From positions 23,482,573 to 23,546,572 of the forward strand of contig JABAKD010000016.1 in NCBI GenBank assembly GCA_012845835.1: DNA of 64,000 nt, in the 5' to 3' direction. Made by a program: the position numbers and the translations under genes. The DNA comes from Undaria pinnatifida (taxonomy: Eukaryota > Sar > Phaeophyceae > Laminariales > Alariaceae). Of this stretch, positions 42,394-55,082 are shown one piece after another (within the stretch, counting starts at the first letter, position 1; every line of letters starts with the position of its first letter). Under the pieces are notes generated by a model, which did no database searches, had not been told where the DNA came from, and was given only the letters and a program-made list of their open reading frames with translations.

Positions 42394-43640
42394 CGCAATC
42401 ATCCACGTGCATCCGTACCCGCGCATCTGCCCAATGCGGCCATGAATGAGACGTGCAACGCTCTGCCGTCTGATGTTCGCCGCATTTTACGTAGAACAAT
42501 TTGCCATTAGACGTCGAGGGTGGTTGCGGTGATGGTACATGTAAGGAAAGGTCGTGTGGGTGGGCATTCTGGAGGGCTGAGTGGCAAGAGGTAGAGCTTG
42601 CTTTGGCACATTACGTCCGATGGCTGGTGACTCACCCCCGCCCCCCACCGCCTCATGCAGTATCACGCGGTGGGGTTTCTGGCGACACGCTGTGGGATTC
42701 CCGGCGCCGGGCCGTTTGAAAATATATGTTTGTGCCCACGTCACCGATGATATACTCCGGAGTATATAGTAACACCATTAACTATGAAGGGTTAGCGTGG
42801 CTGAGAGGTAAATTTTAAGACGTGGCATTGATTGAAAGCCAAACGTTACAATGCGTAGTAGGCACACACACAGTGACGCCGCCGTCACGTCCTCTCTTTG
42901 TCAGAACAGGCTCTTTCAGGTCGTAAGCGATGCTCTCCAAGTTCTGGGGGGAAGGATAAATACGGACATCGCAGGAAATGGCTGCGGGGCCGATTTATAT
43001 TTTATTTGTATTACGCGATAAAATACCTAACGAATACATGATGGTTGGTGAGGTTTATGCGGACTGCACGGCGCAGGCATATTAACACTGTATTCCGCAC
43101 GTTGGAATCTCGGTGTTGTTGTGCTCAGTAGTTAGGCTGACGTTGTGCCTTCGCTTGAATGGCTTATCCGGGTGTCCGCATAGGTCTGTATGTGTGCCAT
43201 CACCGGTATCCACGTCAACACCACATCCTTGAGTATACGATGGCATTTACATTTAGGCGGGGAGGTAGTTCAACCAATGTTCGAACGTTGGCAAGAGACA
43301 CGAGCCTTGCGCATTTTACATAGTACGTCTAGCTGTGACGAAAAGAACATGCCACTCTCTACGCCTGGTGATCCTTCACCAGTGTTAGCATACCTGCAGG
43401 CAGGTTTTCAACTCGAAGAAGGGTTCGAAAAGCGTGTGGTGCACGCGTAGCCTCAGGCAGGTCGGAGGCTTGCTACACAGCCCCGAAAAACACGATCGTG
43501 AGGCATGGACGTACGGCTCGTCTTTAAGACATATCATGCGTCAAACGTCAGAGAGCCCACGCGGCAGTTATGCTGGGTATTTGTTGGCCTTGGCTGGGTC
43601 CTACTCGTTCGTTTACGACTATGAAAGATAAGGTTGAAGT
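42394..43640. other. 3' flank of the LRR gene, no gene seen
   Basis: No recognisable domain, tandem repeat or terminal inverted repeats. A short pair CTCCGGAGTATA occurs near 42755-42766. A polyadenylation signal for the LRR gene was not confidently placed. Confidence 0.4.
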
Positions 43641-43850
43641 CCCGTCCTACGAGTTTGAACACCGGGGCTCCTAAACCAAAATCGTCGAAAACTTGTCTTT
43701 TTTTTGCGATAAGAACGGTTTGTACACCCAAGGCACGGGTTTGTCTATCGAGTATTTATTTTTAGTATGTAGCTCCTCAGGCGGTTACGGGCCTCTCAGG
43801 GAATGAAAACGGTGCGCCTCTATCGTGGCATGAGTCGAACTAAGAAACTT
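43640..43850 (+). repeat. Decayed fragment of LRR cassette B intron
   Basis: The blocks CAAAATCGTCGAAAACTTGT, TTGCGATAAGAACGGTTTGT, ACACCCAAGGCACGGG and GGTGCGCCTCTATCGTGGCA match, with many changes, the B-cassette intron near 35300-35470 and 38225-38405. No LRR exon was found next to it. It shows that cassette sequence also exists downstream of the vWD exon. Confidence 0.6.
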
Positions 43851-45036
43851 AAGACGTAGAAGTACACCTTGAGCAATTTGTCGATATGTAGCCGGAGTTC
43901 ATATAGGGGCATTTGGCGTCTGTGTATGAGGTGAATATTGACTCAGTCCCAGTACGGTCTAAACGTGCGTTATCATGGCTTCCCGGCGGAGCCACGTCAT
44001 ATGCCCAACGTGTCGCTGACATCCACAAAGGCTGTTTGTTTTGTACCCTTGTAACATATGCATTGGAATTGATTCGGTCGGAGGAGAACCAACGGGTGTG
44101 GAAATGGGCGTTTCTGAGCGGCGAAGAGTAAAGGGGCCCAAGTAGACTCGGAGTTCGTTTGTGTATGCCGAAATACACCCCCTGTCCCGCGCGTTGATAT
44201 ATTTTGGTGATGGCGCACACTCATGCCACATGTTAGTGAAACATGCGATTGTTTCCAGATATCGGAGAATAATATACATGGCACATCCATAATGTTTACA
44301 CAAGTGATCGTTGAGGCCCGATCGTTCTTGATCAATGGGTTGTCGTTCTCACGCGAGCATGTTGGCTTGTTTAGGACATGTCTTAGTACACAAACGCAAA
44401 AAAATGATATTCTCGCTCGTGTCATTATCCACGATTCATGTTGAGACTAACACGACGAATGTCTGATTAGAGATTGACCAGACAAATCCACTGTGTGTAT
44501 CCGCTACATGTCACACTACCAGTAACTAGTTTTTCTGCACATCATTCCGGGCAGACAGGAGCTCTCATATCGAATGTAAAATATCAACTATTACGCGAAG
44601 TCAGCGAGATGAGCGTTCGGCATTTTCTCGATCGCGTCACGAATCCATGGCCCGCAAAAACGTTCATCTCGTACCGCTATTCACTGACCACAAGGCAGGC
44701 GTGTGCTAGAAAATACAGCCATCGAATCCACCTCAATTGGACGAAATACGAGCCGAACGGGCGGGTCGCCGAAGGTGGGCCATAAGGGAATCAACCAGGA
44801 AACCCGCGCATACCGACCCAGTCACTTATAATAAATAGGCAACGGTGTGTCATGGAGAGGACTCCACTTCAACACCACCCCGCCCCACACTCAATGGGTG
44901 GTGGGCCCTGGGCACGAGCTACTGCTGCTAGGAGACATCGAGCTTCACTCTCTTCTCGTGTTGTGCTCCTACCGAAAAAAACTTATCTCCTAGATTGGGA
45001 ACAGCACACACTTCCAGTAGATCGTTACCATGTAAC
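43851..45036. other. No supported gene
   Basis: Overlapping frames on both strands up to 142 codons, none with a recognisable domain. No repeats were identified. Confidence 0.4.
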
Positions 45037-45339
45037 ACCAAAGCTACAGTATGGGGGAGCACTCCTGGGCCCTCGCTTTTCAGTGGTTCTGGCTCACTCA
45101 CCCGAGTGACCCTCCTGCTCCTTTTCCGCCTTACGTTTGTCCTGTATAGTGTTTTTGGGACATGTCACACCACAACGGAATTGTCACTTAGAGGCCGCGT
45201 TAATACAATCGCCCCTAAGAACTGTTTTACTGTGACGTCTTCATATTCACTCGGTCGAGTGGCCCAAAGCCGGCAGCGGAAAAGAGGACATGCAACCTTG
45301 GTTCTAACTCTAAGATAATCCCCTACCCGTAATGCGACC
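45037..45339. mobile_element. Diverged M1-family MITE
   Basis: The left end ACCAAAGCTACAGTATGGGG is close to the M1 terminus. At the right, CCCCTACCCGTAATGCGACC is its inverted counterpart with several changes. Family palindromes are present: CTCACTCACCCGAGTGACCC near 45091 and TCACTCGGTCGAGTGGCCC near 45248. It has no coding capacity. Confidence 0.6.
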
Positions 45340-46144
45340 ACCGTTAGTGTCCTTGGGCTAGAGACTACTGCACTATCCAATAATACACACGACGTTGCAG
45401 CCGATCTAGTAGGCCACAAGTTGGAAAAACTGACATTTTGGCAGGTACCATATCGTGCGACGCCACCGTATCAATCATCTTGACACTTCCGATATCCGCC
45501 ATTGTACCTGGGAAAGTTGGAACGGTCTCATAAGGGTCGGGCGTCTCTGGTCCGGATACGGCAGTTGCGAGTTTATCGTTCTCGCTGTATCTAGTGCTTT
45601 CTGCAAGGCCACCTGGACGAAATCACCTCGGTCACGCTTCCCGTCGGTAGCAGTATCCGCAAAGTTCTCCGCACTAGCTCTTGGATTTACGGACTGAACT
45701 CGGGGTGCATCAAGCACCCTATCTACGTTCGTCGCCGGCACCGACCTAAGCAGCAATGGGCAGTCCTGGGTGCCGATGCATTTCTGGTGGAGCATGAGAA
45801 CGAACATATCATGCCAGCCGTGCTATAGGGTGTCGCGGAGGTAACTGAATGACAATGGAGGTTCGTACAGTCTGGTTGACCCTGCTCTTGATGTCGCCGA
45901 CCAAATATTCCGTATGCGTGGTCTTATTTGCGTGCTATTTGTTGTGTGCCTCCCTGAGCTGGTCCCGTTAGACAAAGGTATATTCAAGGGTTGTTCCGCC
46001 CGTGTTCGTGGTGCGGCCATCGTCTACATTTCCACGTTGGGCGCCTTGTGCGTTGATTCCGTCTTCTATCCCAAGTGCTATTTCTGTGGTAGGCAGGCAT
46101 ACCGCGAGACCTCTTGCACTGCCGTGTCCAGCACTTGCCCGTGA

Positions 46145-46545
46145 ATCATTCCTTCTTCGTCATGGACCTCCTTGTTGAGGTGGACGCCTTCAACGAAATA
46201 CTACGGCATGACAGGATGTTCCATGAGACGCGATATCATGGAATATCAGGGTGAATTCTTGAGGTGTATGCCACGATGCAATACATTCTTCGGCGCGATG
46301 TACTCCACGTCAAGGAGAGCATTTCAGCACTCGCCCGTGACTTATTTCATCATTCCTTCTTCGTCATGGACCTCCTTGTTGTGGTGGACGCCTTCAACGA
46401 AATACTACGGCATGACAGGATGTTTCATGAGACGCGATATCATGGAATATCAGGGTGAACTCTTTAGGTGTATGCCACGATGCAATACATTTTTCGGCGC
46501 GATGTACTCCACGTCAAGGAGAGCATTTCAAACCGCATGTGTTCC
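46145..46545 (+). repeat. 204-bp tandem duplication, two units
   Basis: ATCATTCCTTCTTCGTCATG starts at 46145 and again at 46349. The two units then agree almost base for base through GGTGGACGCCTTCAACGAAA, ATGAGACGCGATATCATGGA, ATGCCACGATGCAATACATT and GTACTCCACGTCAAGGAGAG. The period is 68 codons, so any frame is kept. One frame reads HHSFFVMDLLVVVDAFNEIL and another reads MRRDIMEYQGELFRCMPRC. Neither matches a family that could be recognised, and the true coding frame, if any, is uncertain. Confidence 0.85.
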
Positions 46546-46739
46546 GTGCGGGGTCTTCTACATCGCCCATTGCTCCAACCTCACTTCAAACCCGGCGCGA
46601 TTGTTAGGTTGCTCTTGCAGTAATTTGTTGGTCCCAACCACACGATATCTAACGCCGCGGTTTCTGACGAGGGTGCGCGGGCATTTCTTGAGGGACCATA
46701 TTACTTCAACATCTATTTTCCCGCAACAACGTTGAGCTA

Positions 46740-48600
46740 AAGTCTCTCGGTTAACCGCGTTGGTGTGTCTCTGAGGCGGTACCTACCTTGTTTTCACCGC
46801 GTCTTCTGCGTAGATGGGCAGCATATCCTTCCATCGACGGTGTTGCTGTTGCGGTCTCTACATTTGGTATCACCAAGATTGCCGATATGGTCTTCTTGCA
46901 CTATACAATACTGAACACATACCGGACCATGGTATCGGTCAGGCTATTTGAAGGTGGTTGCCTTTGTGACTCAATCCACCATCCCGTCCCGTAACTGGAC
47001 AGCGGGGTGGTGCATACCCACGCCGTAGGTGGCGCCAAGAGGACAGCGTAGATCGAAACACACGAGGTGGACCGCCCGCACCACCGATGTCCAGGCAGCC
47101 GCTTCGTTGACTCCCTCAAACTATGCAGCACATCACCAAAATTCGAGATTGTGATAGGACCAACTCGCACCACTAGCCAAAGCAATCTCTGCGGAATAAA
47201 TTCAACAGACAGGGTAAAATAGGTTTCGCCCAATCTCACAGCACATGGCGCAAGATGTCCCCTTCGCCTAAGGTTGAACCTGTTCGACTCCACAAATGAA
47301 CCGGTAGGCAGAGTACGGGTGATCCTGAGGTTGGTTGATGACCCACACGAATGACGCTGCCGAACAACAATGTGGGTATCCCAGAAACAGACCGCTGTGG
47401 CACATAAACTCTACTCAGTTTATGTTACTTGAGAGATCTCCGTGTGTTCCCCGAGGTTATCGGCGTGCACCAGACATAATATCCTGCGAAGACGACCATT
47501 GTTCGTAGCGAGCAAAACCGACGCATATGCCCGGGCAGACAGAAGAGCACACCACCCCATTTTGATAGACCTCAGACGGGGTCGTCTCAGCTGGGTAACA
47601 GAGAGGCTTGGCGAGCTTTCCGGGAAACGATGATTTCGCACGTTGGGGGGTGTCAACGTGTAGATATCTTCATTCGTTCCAGGTTAACTGGATGTATATA
47701 CGACATTTGCCGTAGGGCACTGGGCTGTCGGTAGCTTGAAAAGTTTGGCCTTGTCTAGTTACTAATATTGTGGCACGCCAAGCCAACGTGCTCCGTACAT
47801 GTAGGCAGCAAAACAAATATAATTGGATTAGGATTTAAATGCCATCGCACGGCCACCAAACCGACAAAAAACCTCGACGACCGCGATCAATTTGCCACGG
47901 AGTTCGGCGGAGAAAGCCTGACGAGTTTATGCACAATTGTGCGCGCGGCTTCGGTTGGTCCGGAATTGTCGAAACGGTCAACAGAGGGACTCTTGCCATC
48001 AAAAGTAAGCAGTTTCATTCACCTATCCCTCCCCGGTAGTCGCTGGCTTACCGCGATTGATGGCCACTATCCACAAGGTTTTCGGCAATGCAGTCGAGAA
48101 CACGCGGGAGTTAGAAAGCACGAGGCGAGGCCCTCTCTACGCCGAACTAGTTAAGAGACCGCTGCGTGCGCTGTGTAGGTTTGGGCATGGCTTCTCTCCC
48201 GCGGGTTTTCCCTATTGGGGGAGGAACTGACCGAGTCGTCCCTGATGTCTACCGCCCGTCTCCGCATTCGGACGCTGGTGCCTTGACTTTGTTGCTTTTA
48301 CTGTAAGCTTCCCGAGGTCGAGCGGAGACTTAGCTTCGCCACGTGTACGGTCTTAGTGGATTTGTTTAACCTCGTCGACACTCACTCATAATGGGGTTAT
48401 CCATGCTCGGCGCCTGAAAGCGTCTGAATTAAAATCGGCGCACGAATACGCAAAAACGGCGAAACCGCTGGAAATTAACAGCCTAGAGCCTCAAACGGTG
48501 AATGGGCTGGACGAATGTGGGGTATCTCGTGGGCTGAGGCGCTTCTGTCGCTCGAATCGTCACTGATACGTAGTTTATACTCCGCCCGCGGCACGGCGAT
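46740..48600. other. No supported gene
   Basis: Frames up to 130 codons on both strands without recognisable domains. No repeats or terminal structures were seen. Confidence 0.4.
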
Positions 48601-48614
48601 AAAATGTACATGCA

Positions 48615-48944
48615 GGCCAGTGCTACAGTTCGACTTGTAGGTGGGGTGTTTGTGTCGTGCCCTTACCGCGATCGAGAATGGCCTCCTGGACGATACTCAG
48701 GCTACAGTGAGGGTGTGCTTTTCTTGCAGTGGCTCGTGGTCACTCGCGCGATTAACCCCCCACTCCGTGATGTTTTATGTTTGTGATAGATATCAATCCA
48801 CAGTGGAATGTTAAGCTTTGCTACGCCAAAAAACCTCCCCGGAGATTTTTCCCTGTGAGATGTGGATTCGCTCGTGCGAGTGGCTCAAACCCGATAGTTG
48901 AAGTTGGAGTATATCATAACATCCTCCCTACAGTACCCTTGGCC
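48615..48944. mobile_element. Strongly diverged M1-family MITE
   Basis: Near the right end, GGCTCAAACCCGATAG is preceded by the palindrome CGCTCGTGCGAGTGGCTC, and the terminus reads ATCCTCCCTACAGTACCCTT, similar to the inverted M1 end. On the left, GTGCTACAGTTCGACTTGTA then GGTGGGG is a possible terminus with a short insertion, and GTCACTCGCGCGATTAACCC near 48738 is the second palindrome. Boundaries are approximate. Confidence 0.45.
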
Positions 48945-48949
48945 ACAAA

Positions 48950-50860
48950 CCGCAGTCTTTGCGCCTACTCTTATGCTTGTTCTGGAAGGTTTTAGGTTTG
49001 CTTGGTGAAGAAATTGCGAAAACAAATCACGCGTCAAGACAGTTCACGCCCTTCATACGGCCGAAACACTAGGTGAACATTCAAGCGATAACTCTTCTGG
49101 CTGGTCAACCAGCACGCGTCGTACAGCTGACGCCATGTAGGTTGAACAAAGTGTTTGTTTGCACACCTCTTGCCGACGACAATCGTTGAGTTTAGTTTCG
49201 AGGGCGTTGGTTCAAACTTCATGTATCATACAGGGCGACATGTATTAACATGGACAGGTGGGCCGGCACCCTCCGTTGCCGAGGACTATATACAGCACAT
49301 GATCAAGAAAGAGTGTATCGAGCAACTCTTGTGCTGCTGTGAATATGAATCCCCCACCCCCTGTGCGCAGTAAGTGCCTCTATCGCGAAGAATGAACTCA
49401 GATGGCGTGTGTAGTACAACGACTTCGCTCGAAACTGTCATGATGACGTTTTTCATCGAGATATTCAGCCGAGTGACGGAAATGCCGAGTGGTTCCCGCT
49501 CTTTCTCTACGGCGGTGCGGCTGCTGCCCTCTTATTTTGGTTCACTGTGGGCAACCGGATAATCTCGAAGTTCACCCTCCTGCGACTTATTACTGTGTGT
49601 AGAGGGAGAACTATGCTACCGTGGGGCGTTGTTAAGGGAAGTACCCCCAGTGTTGCACTCATCACTTCGCCTGTCAACCTGAACGCACCGTAGGTCGGTC
49701 AAAACCATTGAGAGCGAATCATAAGAAAGTTGACCCTTTACGTGGTTGGAACGGCTTCAAGTCAACCGCCGACGTAGCTAAACGTTCACTCAAATTTCCA
49801 ACTGCTGGAAATCATCAAAAACTTTGTAGAGCTCTATACGGACTTTATGCCATAATATACTGCCTTGTGTACTGTTGTGCGTATACACCGTCCCCTGTTT
49901 CTTGGCCTAACCACGCTATTGATTCGACGTTGCCCCGCTCACACACTGGTGCCCATTTAGTTTAGCACCAAAACAATGGTTGGTGTTTTCAAAGCTGCCG
50001 CGACGGCGACGGCGGCGGCAGAGCAGCAGCAGCATCAACAGGTCTACGTGATAAGTTAAAGCGCAATCCCGCTAAGTTCTTCCCCTTAATAATTCCCACA
50101 CACAGTAAGCGTCCAATATCTACGGCAACATCGAGGGTGGCAAAACCTAGGGGTCAACCCCACAAACGGCCTCTATATAGTCTACATACATGGCACATAC
50201 GAGCAAGGTCTTGCCAAGGCTCCAGCCAGGTTCACCATGTATCTGAGAAGATTAACCTACCATGTGCGCCGTTGGAGCTGTTCTCGCACAATGGTATCAG
50301 ATTATATACTTGGTCACGGAGGGTGTCCTCGGTTGTCGCGTGGAAGGCGTGCTACGATAAAGGTGGAATAGTTTTTTTCGGCTAACACATTTCTGAAAGG
50401 CTGTGGTGCTTGACTCGCAATAATCGGAATGAAAGAATTGCTTCGCAACGATATTTCTTATTGGTACGCCTCGGTCATGGCCATGTTCGTCAAGATGCAC
50501 CTTCAGTTGCTTATAAATAAGGTGTTGGGAGGGGTAGATACCTCCTCTAGCGAAAACGCCCAAAACAAAAATGGTGCACCCTCTTGGTCGTAGTACCATA
50601 GCATGCGTCGTAGTCTGATGGCGGCCAGTTTCTTCATCGCCGATAGCTGGTCATACATGGTCATACACAGCTTTATACGAAGTATGTCCCGGCCGACTCC
50701 ATTACAAAACATATATAAATAGCCAGAGCAACTGTAAGCCTTCACACCTGCAGCTACTACGGCAATCGTGCTCCGTCACGCCTGTCACGTGAATCCCGTC
50801 GTCCGCATTTTTTTCGAGGTGCCTACTTGCATATTCGAGGTTTTCTTATCGTATGTACCA
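48950..50860. other. No supported gene
   Basis: Only short frames (under about 100 codons), no recognised domain, no repeats. A CAG/GGC trinucleotide-like stretch (CGACGGCGACGGCGGCGGCA) lies near 49997. Confidence 0.4.
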
Positions 50861-50867
50861 ATACACG

Positions 50868-51404
50868 CTATGCACTTACGAAAATACCGCAAGCAGGGAA
50901 GTACTTCGGGTCTGTCTCCAGTCCGCCCCCGCGTATAACAGGAAACGCGCACCCGGTATCAGGTACCACAGCAATATCGTCCACAGCAGCAGTATTTGAC
51001 TGACGTAGCAATGGCATGTTGTTCTTTGGGGCTGAGACGATCATTTTCGCATTTTTTGCGGTTAAGACTTCGTTTTCCCGTGAAATCATAGCAAAGGACA
51101 GGGTAGCTTGAGCAGAGGGATGGGCAGGATAAATGCTCGTGCCTGTGCCCCAGTCCCTACGTATGATGGCTCTGCCGACCAAGCGGTTACCAGCATAGGA
51201 TGCAGGATGCTTGACGGGTTGAAAATCAATTATGTCAGCAGTAGCTAGCCCTTGCTTACGACAGACGTATGTTCTGTCTGTCGTATGTACAACAGTTTTG
51301 GTAGTTTGGTTCATATCAATCAACCATTTTTCCTCACGCCCCAAAGAGGGAAGGAATCGAGCACGATTTCGCCATCTCCGAAACATCGAGCACGAATTCG
51401 CCAT
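50868..51404 (-). CDS. Open frame of unknown function, 178 codons
   Basis: The frame begins MANSCSMFRRWRNRARFLPS and has balanced, protein-like composition without low complexity. A block DIAVVPDTGCAFPVIRGG near the C-terminus contains DTG, the active-site triplet of retroviral-type aspartic proteases, preceded by hydrophobic residues as in that family. This is suggestive only, since the second glycine-containing block of the fold is not seen. A decayed retroelement Gag-protease is one possibility, an unrelated host exon another. No neighbours support either. Confidence 0.3.
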   Translation of the reverse strand: MANSCSMFRRWRNRARFLPSLGREEKWLIDMNQTTKTVVHTTDRTYVCRKQGLATADIIDFQPVKHPASYAGNRLVGRAIIRRDWGTGTSIYPAHPSAQATLSFAMISRENEVLTAKNAKMIVSAPKNNMPLLRQSNTAAVDDIAVVPDTGCAFPVIRGGGLETDPKYFPACGIFVSA

Positions 51405-51415
51405 CTCCGAAACAT
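51356..51415 (+). repeat. Direct repeat, 28-29 bp, two copies
   Basis: CGAGCACGATTTCGCCATCT then CCGAAACAT is followed immediately by CGAGCACGAATTCGCCATCT then CCGAAACAT. The two copies differ by one base. The second copy lies in the part of the minus-strand open frame that encodes its start. Confidence 0.85.
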
Positions 51416-51539
51416 AATGTTTGATTTCGGTTGTGTGCCGTGTGGTTTTCTAATAAAATGCCTGGTACGATATACGTCATCCGGTTTTACGGATAAATTA
51501 GTGACGGTTGACGGCTCTAAGGGTATGGGTTAGTACCAG

Positions 51540-54500
51540 TAGTATGGTATTCAGCGCACGCACGAGAGAAGATGCCACATACTACGTGGTATTGTGTATT
51601 TTGCTGTTTGGTTGTCTCATTGTAATTGAGTGCCCTCCGTAGAAGGATAGTTTAAGGATTCGACGTGGAACCATGTCATGGTTGAGGTGAAATGTGCGTG
51701 ACATCAGATGTCACATTCACGTCACTGCCATCATAGATGGGCGGTAATGCAGGTGACGATGATCGGATAAGCAGGACGCCCCACATCTCACTACCTGCTC
51801 TACCTGCTCTACCTACTCTACCCTGCCCTACCGTGCCTAGGCCTGTTTTGTCTGTCTTTCAGTATCCTCTGTAAGGAAATAATGCAAATAAACATTCGAG
51901 TCTATCCAGCGAGCCATGAGGAGAGACCAAACAAGGGCACCGAAACCCATGAGGAGCACGCTTCCCAACACCGACCAACCACGCATCACCCACGCGGAGT
52001 AACACTACATCATACAATGCAGGCTACTTCCAGAACAACTGGGTGTGCTTGATGATGATTGAAGATGGAATTTTGATGATGTTCACGCCCACATTATTCA
52101 GATCGCCCCCCTCAAGTACCCCCGCCCTCATCATTCGCGTGTGCAGAGTGTTATGATATAAGCGGTATCTGTATGCCGGACCGAAAATAATGAGCAGGGG
52201 GAATGGGGTAGATTATAACGTTTTTACAGTCCCCAGGTGCTAAGTCATTTTAAGTACGAAGTATACGAGCATTTTCAGTACTACAGCAGAAAATGGCCAA
52301 TATTCCTGCGTTTTTTATGGAGTTCACCTGATGCCGTATTCAATATACGCATTTTAGTCAAGGTTCCCAAACAGTTTGAAGGATCGTTATTTTTTTATCG
52401 CGGTAGCTTGTCAAGTAGCAGCATGGGCTAACACTCATGAAAAACGTTAACCTTTATATAACGGTATCAAACAATTGTTGAAACATCTCTGAATTGTAGT
52501 GATATACTGCGAGATTTGACATATTTCGATGGGGTTTGCGGTGAATGGTGATGTATGCGTTACATCGCAGTTCGGGTAGAAGAAACCTGCTCGGGGAAGG
52601 TCTCGAACAGACTGGCCTTTTTGGCGAGCTGGTCGGGTGCTTGATTTATCTGTTTACCAGTCACGTCCGGACATTGCGGCGCAGTGAGAGCGGTGGCTAG
52701 GAGCACTAGTTAACCAAGGAAGGTACACGGAAAGACTGCAGTCTGTATTTTCGATTTCGCCGGGATTTTTAGTATGTAACACTTCATTTTGAAAAATGTC
52801 GAAATATCTTATGATTTTGTACTCTACGTTCGTTATTTCTACAATTGGGCAATGATATTCGAGATTTTCCGTTCTCACTCCAGTGTTGGGTTGCGATTGA
52901 TGGACGATACGGAGTATATTATTTTTGGAAGTGTGATAGTTTTGGGACTTGGCACGGCAACGGACCTGGCAAACTACCCGGGGTCATCCCTGCGTGATCA
53001 GTCTATGGTTTTCTCAATTAGCTCCGTAATGAGACGCAGCTGAGTCAAATCGTTTAGTTTTTATCCTGCAAATAGGGGTCACGCCCACCTGTTACAGCTT
53101 GTGCGGGGTAGGATTCGCTTGACCCCTTAAGAAGATCAGGGCTCGTAAATTTGAAAGAAAAGGTCTCGAATTCGATGAGTTCGATACGTCTGAACCCGAT
53201 GGCGACTAACACTTTCGCGGGCTGATTTAAATTGTTTCTTGACGGATTATTCTGCGCAAACTTTCTGGGTTTTGGTCTTCTGAAGAGCGCATATGGTATT
53301 TGAGGCAAGTAACTGTTTCGTGCCTTTTGAAATAATACTTTTTCGCGATTGCGTTGTTTATTATGGCAATATTTTGTTTTGGATTTGAGCATTTGAAATA
53401 CGAATGGATTGTTAGTATGTACCCAGCCAGGAGGCATTTGTTTGATTCGAAAGGGAGTTTTGGGGACTGCTGTCCGATCGCACTTGTAGGCAGCCCTATT
53501 CTATAGAGCGGACAACCGTTTTGTAAGGAAGGCTGAGTGGTGCGATGTTTGAGTTTTCGGGGTTTGGAATTTGGATTTCATATTCGACTTTTCGGTCTAC
53601 AGATTTCGGATTTGAGCTTTTTGTTGTTAGACTTGAGATATTTTGACTTTGATATGAGGTTCGCGAAGATTAATGTTGGATACTGTTCTTGTGTCTCTAG
53701 GTTTATGGAGTGATTTTCAACGACTATGGTGCTACAATCTTTCATTCTTATGACAGTAGTACTGGGAGGATATTGATTGGCTGTATTTCTTATTGAATCA
53801 TTTTACCCTGATGATATGATAATATAGCATCATGCCGTATCATTTACGAAGCAGGGGGGCTGCTGATTGCATGCTTGGATATGATGACGGTGAAGTATAG
53901 TACGGGTTTGCAGTGATAGGTTGGCGACATGGTAGCGGGAGTTCGGCATGGTGGAAATATTTTGGCTATTTCTCCGTCACTCCTCGTTGTTCTTCTACCG
54001 AATGAGGCTTCTTCTCTCTACGATGTGCCTTGGCTAGGAGCAACGTAATATTAATACGCATTTCAGCTGTTTTCATACCGGTGAGTTCACTACCCCACAA
54101 CTGTTCGCTTAACGGGTAAGCCCTCTACGCCTCGTAAGGATAAACAAACAATATGTTTATCTATTTCACATGATAGGTAACCTATTGCAATGTTACCTTA
54201 TACTAGGGTTTGATTTATGAAACTTACTAAAGACGGGCGATCGGAATTATTGCACGCAGCTTGCAAAAATTAGTAGCGACCCTAAAATCGCCGAACTAAC
54301 AGCTGACGTCGATAAACTGATTTTATAAAATATCCGAGCCCTTGGAGTGGGCCCCACACAATAGCGCGAAAAACCCAGAAATTTTAATGGAGAGCAATGG
54401 TCACGTATGTGCATTCTGTTACCGCTATTCGACTCATATGAGTCTCGATACGTTTGGGTATTTTGTAAGAATACCCTAAGAAATTTTGAAGATACAGAAG

Positions 54501-54990
54501 CTTGCAAGTGTTGGAATGACCCCAGGACTGTCATGTTGCTAACATTTGTTACGAGGTAGATTTTTACCTTGTTTAACCGACTAGTGATGTTCTTCACATA
54601 TGTTATATGAAATGAATCTATGATCCACTGATGAATGTATGATACACTATCAAACCCCTACTAAATATCTCCTATTTGTAGCGCTTAAGTTAGGCGAACA
54701 TTCCATCATGACATAGTACAATCAAGGACCTTATTATCTACATATTCCCCGGAATATTGGTGCATTATGCCTGAATTGATCGTGAGGGGGAACAACGAAA
54801 ACGCAAGTGTCCCTCACCATTTTGCTTCAAGATTACAAAACTATGCATCACCAATATCTAAGGTGAAAACTCTAGACTATTTTTACTTGTCAACAGAACG
54901 GACCTCAAGCTTGTGATATCTACTCATCAATAGTACCTACCTTCTCCCTTGATTTTTCCATCAGTAACAACATGATACCTGCTGGTGTCA
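51540..54990. other. Largely featureless, T-rich stretch
   Basis: There is a perfect palindrome GTGACATCAGATGTCAC near 51698, CTACCTGCTCTACCTGCTCT iterations near 51790-51830, and an AGGTAACC to GTTACCT foldback near 54175. No gene is supported. The sequence around 53550-53650 is T-rich, like the flank after the copia element, but a repeat relation was not established. Confidence 0.4.
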
Positions 54991-55082
54991 CAAACTATCT
55001 GCCTCTTACTATCTAGTACGTACATTTTAAATAGCCACGAACCAGATGAACTACAAGTAATATTTTTGTGCTTCCGTTTCGT

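Noticed and set aside
51640-52020. A solo LTR, given AATAAA-like signals and CT-rich iterations
   Set aside because: No TG...CA borders with target duplication and no second copy in the window could be shown.
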